Positions 5,374-6,614 of a stretch of 6,614 bases of DNA are shown here, one piece after another (position 1 is the first letter of the stretch; each line of letters begins with the position of its first letter). This DNA comes from Candidatus Shapirobacteria bacterium CG10_big_fil_rev_8_21_14_0_10_48_15 (GTDB lineage: Bacteria; Patescibacteriota; Microgenomatia; PFEM01), in NCBI GenBank assembly GCA_002793635.1, contig PFEM01000035.1:1-6614 (forward strand). The letters run 5' to 3'. The notes below the pieces were generated by a model. The model made no database searches. It was not told the origin of the DNA and was given only the letters and a program-made list of their open reading frames with translations. The position numbers and the translations under genes are program-made.

Positions 5374-6057
5374 GTGCTTTTGGACCTGCTTTTCCCCCGG
5401 CGGTGTTTGGGTTGCGGCCGATCGGGAAACTACTTTTGTGCCGCTTGTTTGAACCGCTTGCTGCTGCAACCGGAACGAATTTGTCCGATTTGCAGTCAGT
5501 TTAGCCCGGGTGGTCTGGCTCACCCCGGCTGCCGTCAAAAAAATAGCTTGGACGGTTTGACGTCGATTTTTCGCTATGAGGGCCTGATCAAAAAAGCAAT
5601 TAAGAAGCTCAAATACAAATTTATTACTGACTTGGCCGCTGATTTAACGGAAGCCTTGGTCAGTTTTTGCGGCGAAGATAAAATTTTTGTCAACGCTTGC
5701 CGCCAGGCGATCTTGGTGCCGATTCCCTTGCACTCCAGCCGGCTGCGCTGGCGGGGATTCAACCAAGCGGCCTTACTGGGCAAAATGATTGCCCAAAATT
5801 TAGATTTAAAATTTATGCCTGACTTGTTAATTCGTCAAAAAAAGACCACCCCCCAGTTTGAGCGCGACAAAAAAGCCCGCTACGAGAATCTGAAAGGGGC
5901 TTTTGTTGTTAATAAGGATTCAAGCTTCATGATTCAGGATTCAAGCTTCATGATCTTTGACGATATTTTTGCTTCTGGAGCGACTCTCAACGAAGCCGCC
6001 AAAACTCTCAAACAGGCCGGCGCCCGTCAAGTTTGGGGTTTGGCCCTGGCGAGATGA
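5374..6057 (+). CDS. comF: ComF-family phosphoribosyltransferase-like protein (ComFC)
   Basis: ComF proteins join an N-terminal zinc finger to a type I phosphoribosyltransferase fold and are needed for DNA uptake in competent bacteria; the enzymatic substrate is not settled. The 227-aa product has paired CxxC motifs C11/C14, C22/C25 and C37/C40 plus C53. The conserved block LVPIPLHSSRLRWRGFNQA (114-132) follows, then the PRPP loop DDIFASGAT (196-204) and LKQAGARQVWGLALAR at the end. The length is normal. The GTG start is the only sensible one: the frame has a stop (TAG at 5362) four codons upstream, and no Shine-Dalgarno is visible, consistent with a leaderless mRNA. An in-frame 7-residue tandem duplication (DSSFMIQ/DSSFMIF, 182-195) lies directly before the PRPP loop. 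The next gene, tRNA-Ser, has its own promoter. Confidence 0.93.
   Translation: MLLDLLFPRRCLGCGRSGNYFCAACLNRLLLQPERICPICSQFSPGGLAHPGCRQKNSLDGLTSIFRYEGLIKKAIKKLKYKFITDLAADLTEALVSFCGEDKIFVNACRQAILVPIPLHSSRLRWRGFNQAALLGKMIAQNLDLKFMPDLLIRQKKTTPQFERDKKARYENLKGAFVVNKDSSFMIQDSSFMIFDDIFASGATLNEAAKTLKQAGARQVWGLALAR
5915..5954 (+). repeat. Tandem 21-nt duplication inside comF
   Basis: The 19-nt string AGGATTCAAGCTTCATGAT occurs at 5915-5933 and again at 5936-5954, a period of 21 nt. The duplication keeps the frame and adds seven residues, so the protein reads DSSFMI twice. The DNA identity of the two copies suggests that it is recent or under little drift. Confidence 0.9.
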
Positions 6058-6073
6058 GAAAAAGGGCGACTTT

Positions 6074-6082
6074 TGGTATACT
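6074..6082 (+). promoter_or_regulatory. Extended -10 promoter of tRNA-Ser
   Basis: TGGTATACT contains TG-N-TATACT, an extended -10 with 5 of 6 consensus bases, ending 10 nt before the mature tRNA 5' end at 6093. There is no clear -35 box in the comF end upstream, as is common for extended -10 promoters. Confidence 0.6.
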
Positions 6083-6092
6083 TAGCTTGTTT

Positions 6093-6180
6093 GGAGGAGT
6101 CGCTTAGTTTGGTCCATAGCGAAGGTTTGCTAAACCTTTGAGCCGTAAGGCTCACGTGGGTTCGAATCCCACCTCCTCCG
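6093..6180 (+). tRNA. tRNA-Ser, anticodon GCU
   Basis: The 88-nt RNA folds fully. The acceptor stem is GGAGGAG (6093-6099) with CTCCTCC (6173-6179), and the D-stem is GCT/AGC. The anticodon stem is AAGGT/ACCTT with loop TTGCTAA, giving anticodon GCT for AGC and AGU codons. A class II variable arm, GAGCC-GTAA-GGCTC, fits serine. The T-arm is GTGGG-TTCGAAT-CCCAC. G6180 is the discriminator, the base typical of serine tRNAs. The following bases are CCG, so CCA must be added after transcription. The gene directly abuts the palindrome starting at 6181. Confidence 0.97.
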
Positions 6181-6217
6181 CCGCGTAAGAAATTTTTGGA
6201 AAAAATTTCAACGCGGC
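6181..6217. repeat. Palindrome 1 downstream of tRNA-Ser
   Basis: The left arm CCGCGTAAGAAATTTTT (6181-6197) pairs with AAAAATTTCAACGCGG (6201-6216) around a GGA loop. The only defect is an internal loop of AA (6187-6188) facing A6210. G6180-C6217 extends the stem into the last base of the tRNA. No T-run follows, so it is a poor intrinsic terminator, though it could help 3' processing of the tRNA. Confidence 0.75.
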
Positions 6218-6220
6218 TGG

Positions 6221-6269
6221 AGCGTTGAACGTTGAAATTATTGTTAATAATTTCTTACGTTCTTACGCT
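6221..6269. repeat. Palindrome 2, sister of palindrome 1, before the GIY-YIG gene
   Basis: AGCGTTGAACGTTGAAATTATT (split by period-8 units GCGTTGAA/CGTTGAAA, 6221-6242) pairs with 6246-6269 (TTCTTACGTTCTTACGC at its end) around a 3-nt GTT loop. Two 1x2 internal loops, T6233 facing TT and T6226 facing TT, are the same defect as in palindrome 1. It ends 7 nt before the ATG at 6277. Confidence 0.75.
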
Positions 6270-6276
6270 GCCGCTA

Positions 6277-6540
6277 ATGCTTTATTATGTTTATATTCTC
6301 CAAAGTCAAAAAGACCAAGGTTTGTATACAGGATATACTTCAGATTTAAAGAAAAGATTTAAAGAACATAATGAAGGAAAAAGTTTGGCGACAAAACCAT
6401 TTCGTCCTTATAAGTTGATTTTTTACGAAGCATTTCTTAGTAGAATTGATGCCAAAAGGAGAGAAATTTATTTAAAAGGTGGTTATGGAAGGAAGGCAAT
6501 TAAGAGTATGTTGGATAAATATTTTAAAGTGAAAATTTAG
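6277..6540 (+). CDS. Small GIY-YIG domain nuclease (UPF0213/YhbQ-like)
   Basis: The 87-aa product is a stand-alone GIY-YIG domain. The first strand is YYVYILQS (3-10) and the YIG equivalent is LYTGYTSDL (16-24). Arg27 lies in LKKRFKEHN, and the metal-binding Glu63 lies in AKRREIYLKGG. GIY-YIG proteins cut DNA with one divalent metal; the role of these small chromosomal versions is mostly unknown, with repair or mobility proposed. The ATG at 6277 gives the usual family start just before VYIL; an earlier TTG in the same frame (6232) lies within palindrome 2 and would add a non-family N-terminus. No Shine-Dalgarno is visible. The gene is markedly AT-rich (about one third G+C by eye, AAA/AAT/TTA-rich codons), unlike the roughly even composition of the genes to its left, which suggests transfer. 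Confidence 0.9.
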   Translation: MLYYVYILQSQKDQGLYTGYTSDLKKRFKEHNEGKSLATKPFRPYKLIFYEAFLSRIDAKRREIYLKGGYGRKAIKSMLDKYFKVKI

Positions 6541-6614
6541 AGATTGCTTATGAGAAAGAATTAGAAAAGAGGATTAAAAGAGAAAATATTGACAAATAGA
6601 TGAAATTCTTGTAT
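6541..6614 (+). other. AT-rich tail with no supported gene; possible start of a next gene at 6600
   Basis: A short frame (6528-6599) ends in AYEKELEKRIKRENIDK and a TAG, but has no start codon and overlaps the GIY-YIG end. It could be chance in A-rich DNA or a remnant. Directly after its stop, ATG at 6600 begins MKFLY and runs off the window. That would fit the opening of another GIY-YIG protein, but five residues prove nothing. Confidence 0.25.

Noticed and set aside
5326..5783. Minus-strand open frames opposite comF
   Set aside because: They are antisense to a clear ComF protein and have no recognisable domain.
6181..6217. Intrinsic terminator for tRNA-Ser
   Set aside because: The hairpin is good but no T-run follows on either strand, so it is listed as a palindrome instead.
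6232..6276. Upstream TTG start extending the GIY-YIG protein by 15 residues
   Set aside because: The extension is encoded by palindrome 2 and the family begins just before VYIL; ATG at 6277 fits better.

Overview
The window looks like a piece of a Candidatus Patescibacteria (CPR) chromosome. The evidence is an exported coiled-coil plus SpoIID protein, small membrane proteins of the bPH2 and two-helix kinds common in that group, short AT-rich palindromic spacers, tRNA-type RNAs without an encoded CCA, and compact same-strand packing. TGA ends several genes, including smpB's neighbours and comF, so the code is standard and the Gracilibacteria and Absconditabacteria (UGA = Gly) are unlikely. The assignment rests on gene style, not on a marker phylogeny. 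All genes read on the + strand.

Left part (1-4402): the 3' portion of a predicted secreted peptidoglycan-active protein (coiled coil, then SpoIID) is followed by an 88-bp AT-rich inverted-repeat spacer. Next comes a tightly packed membrane trio: a two-TM protein with a bPH2-like domain, a 77-aa two-TM protein overlapping it by 4 nt, and a 599-aa protein starting 3 nt later. The last one reads as a degenerate PP2C-like cytoplasmic domain, one TM segment, a coiled coil and an extracytoplasmic beta-propeller-like region. It is the least ordinary gene in the window.

Middle (4415-5338): smpB and ssrA sit side by side, giving both parts of trans-translation, the system that rescues stalled ribosomes. 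The tmRNA is one-piece. Its acceptor stem, T-arm, first pseudoknot, tag frame (GNDYTVAPSYQYAYAAAA) and a downstream intrinsic terminator can all be read from the sequence. A near-consensus sigma-70-type promoter lies inside smpB, and an inverted repeat fills the smpB-ssrA gap.

Right part (5362-6614): a comF-type phosphoribosyltransferase gene, probably with a leaderless GTG start, carries a 21-nt in-frame tandem duplication just before its PRPP loop. Then come tRNA-Ser(GCU) with an extended -10 promoter, a pair of palindromes that can refold into each other, and a small AT-rich GIY-YIG nuclease gene whose composition differs from the rest of the window. The last 74 bases are AT-rich with no convincing gene, apart from a possible start codon at 6600.

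No CRISPR array, transposase, rRNA or minus-strand gene was found. The best candidates for something undescribed are the pseudo-PP2C/propeller membrane protein with its two small partners, and the switchable double palindrome between tRNA-Ser and the GIY-YIG gene.
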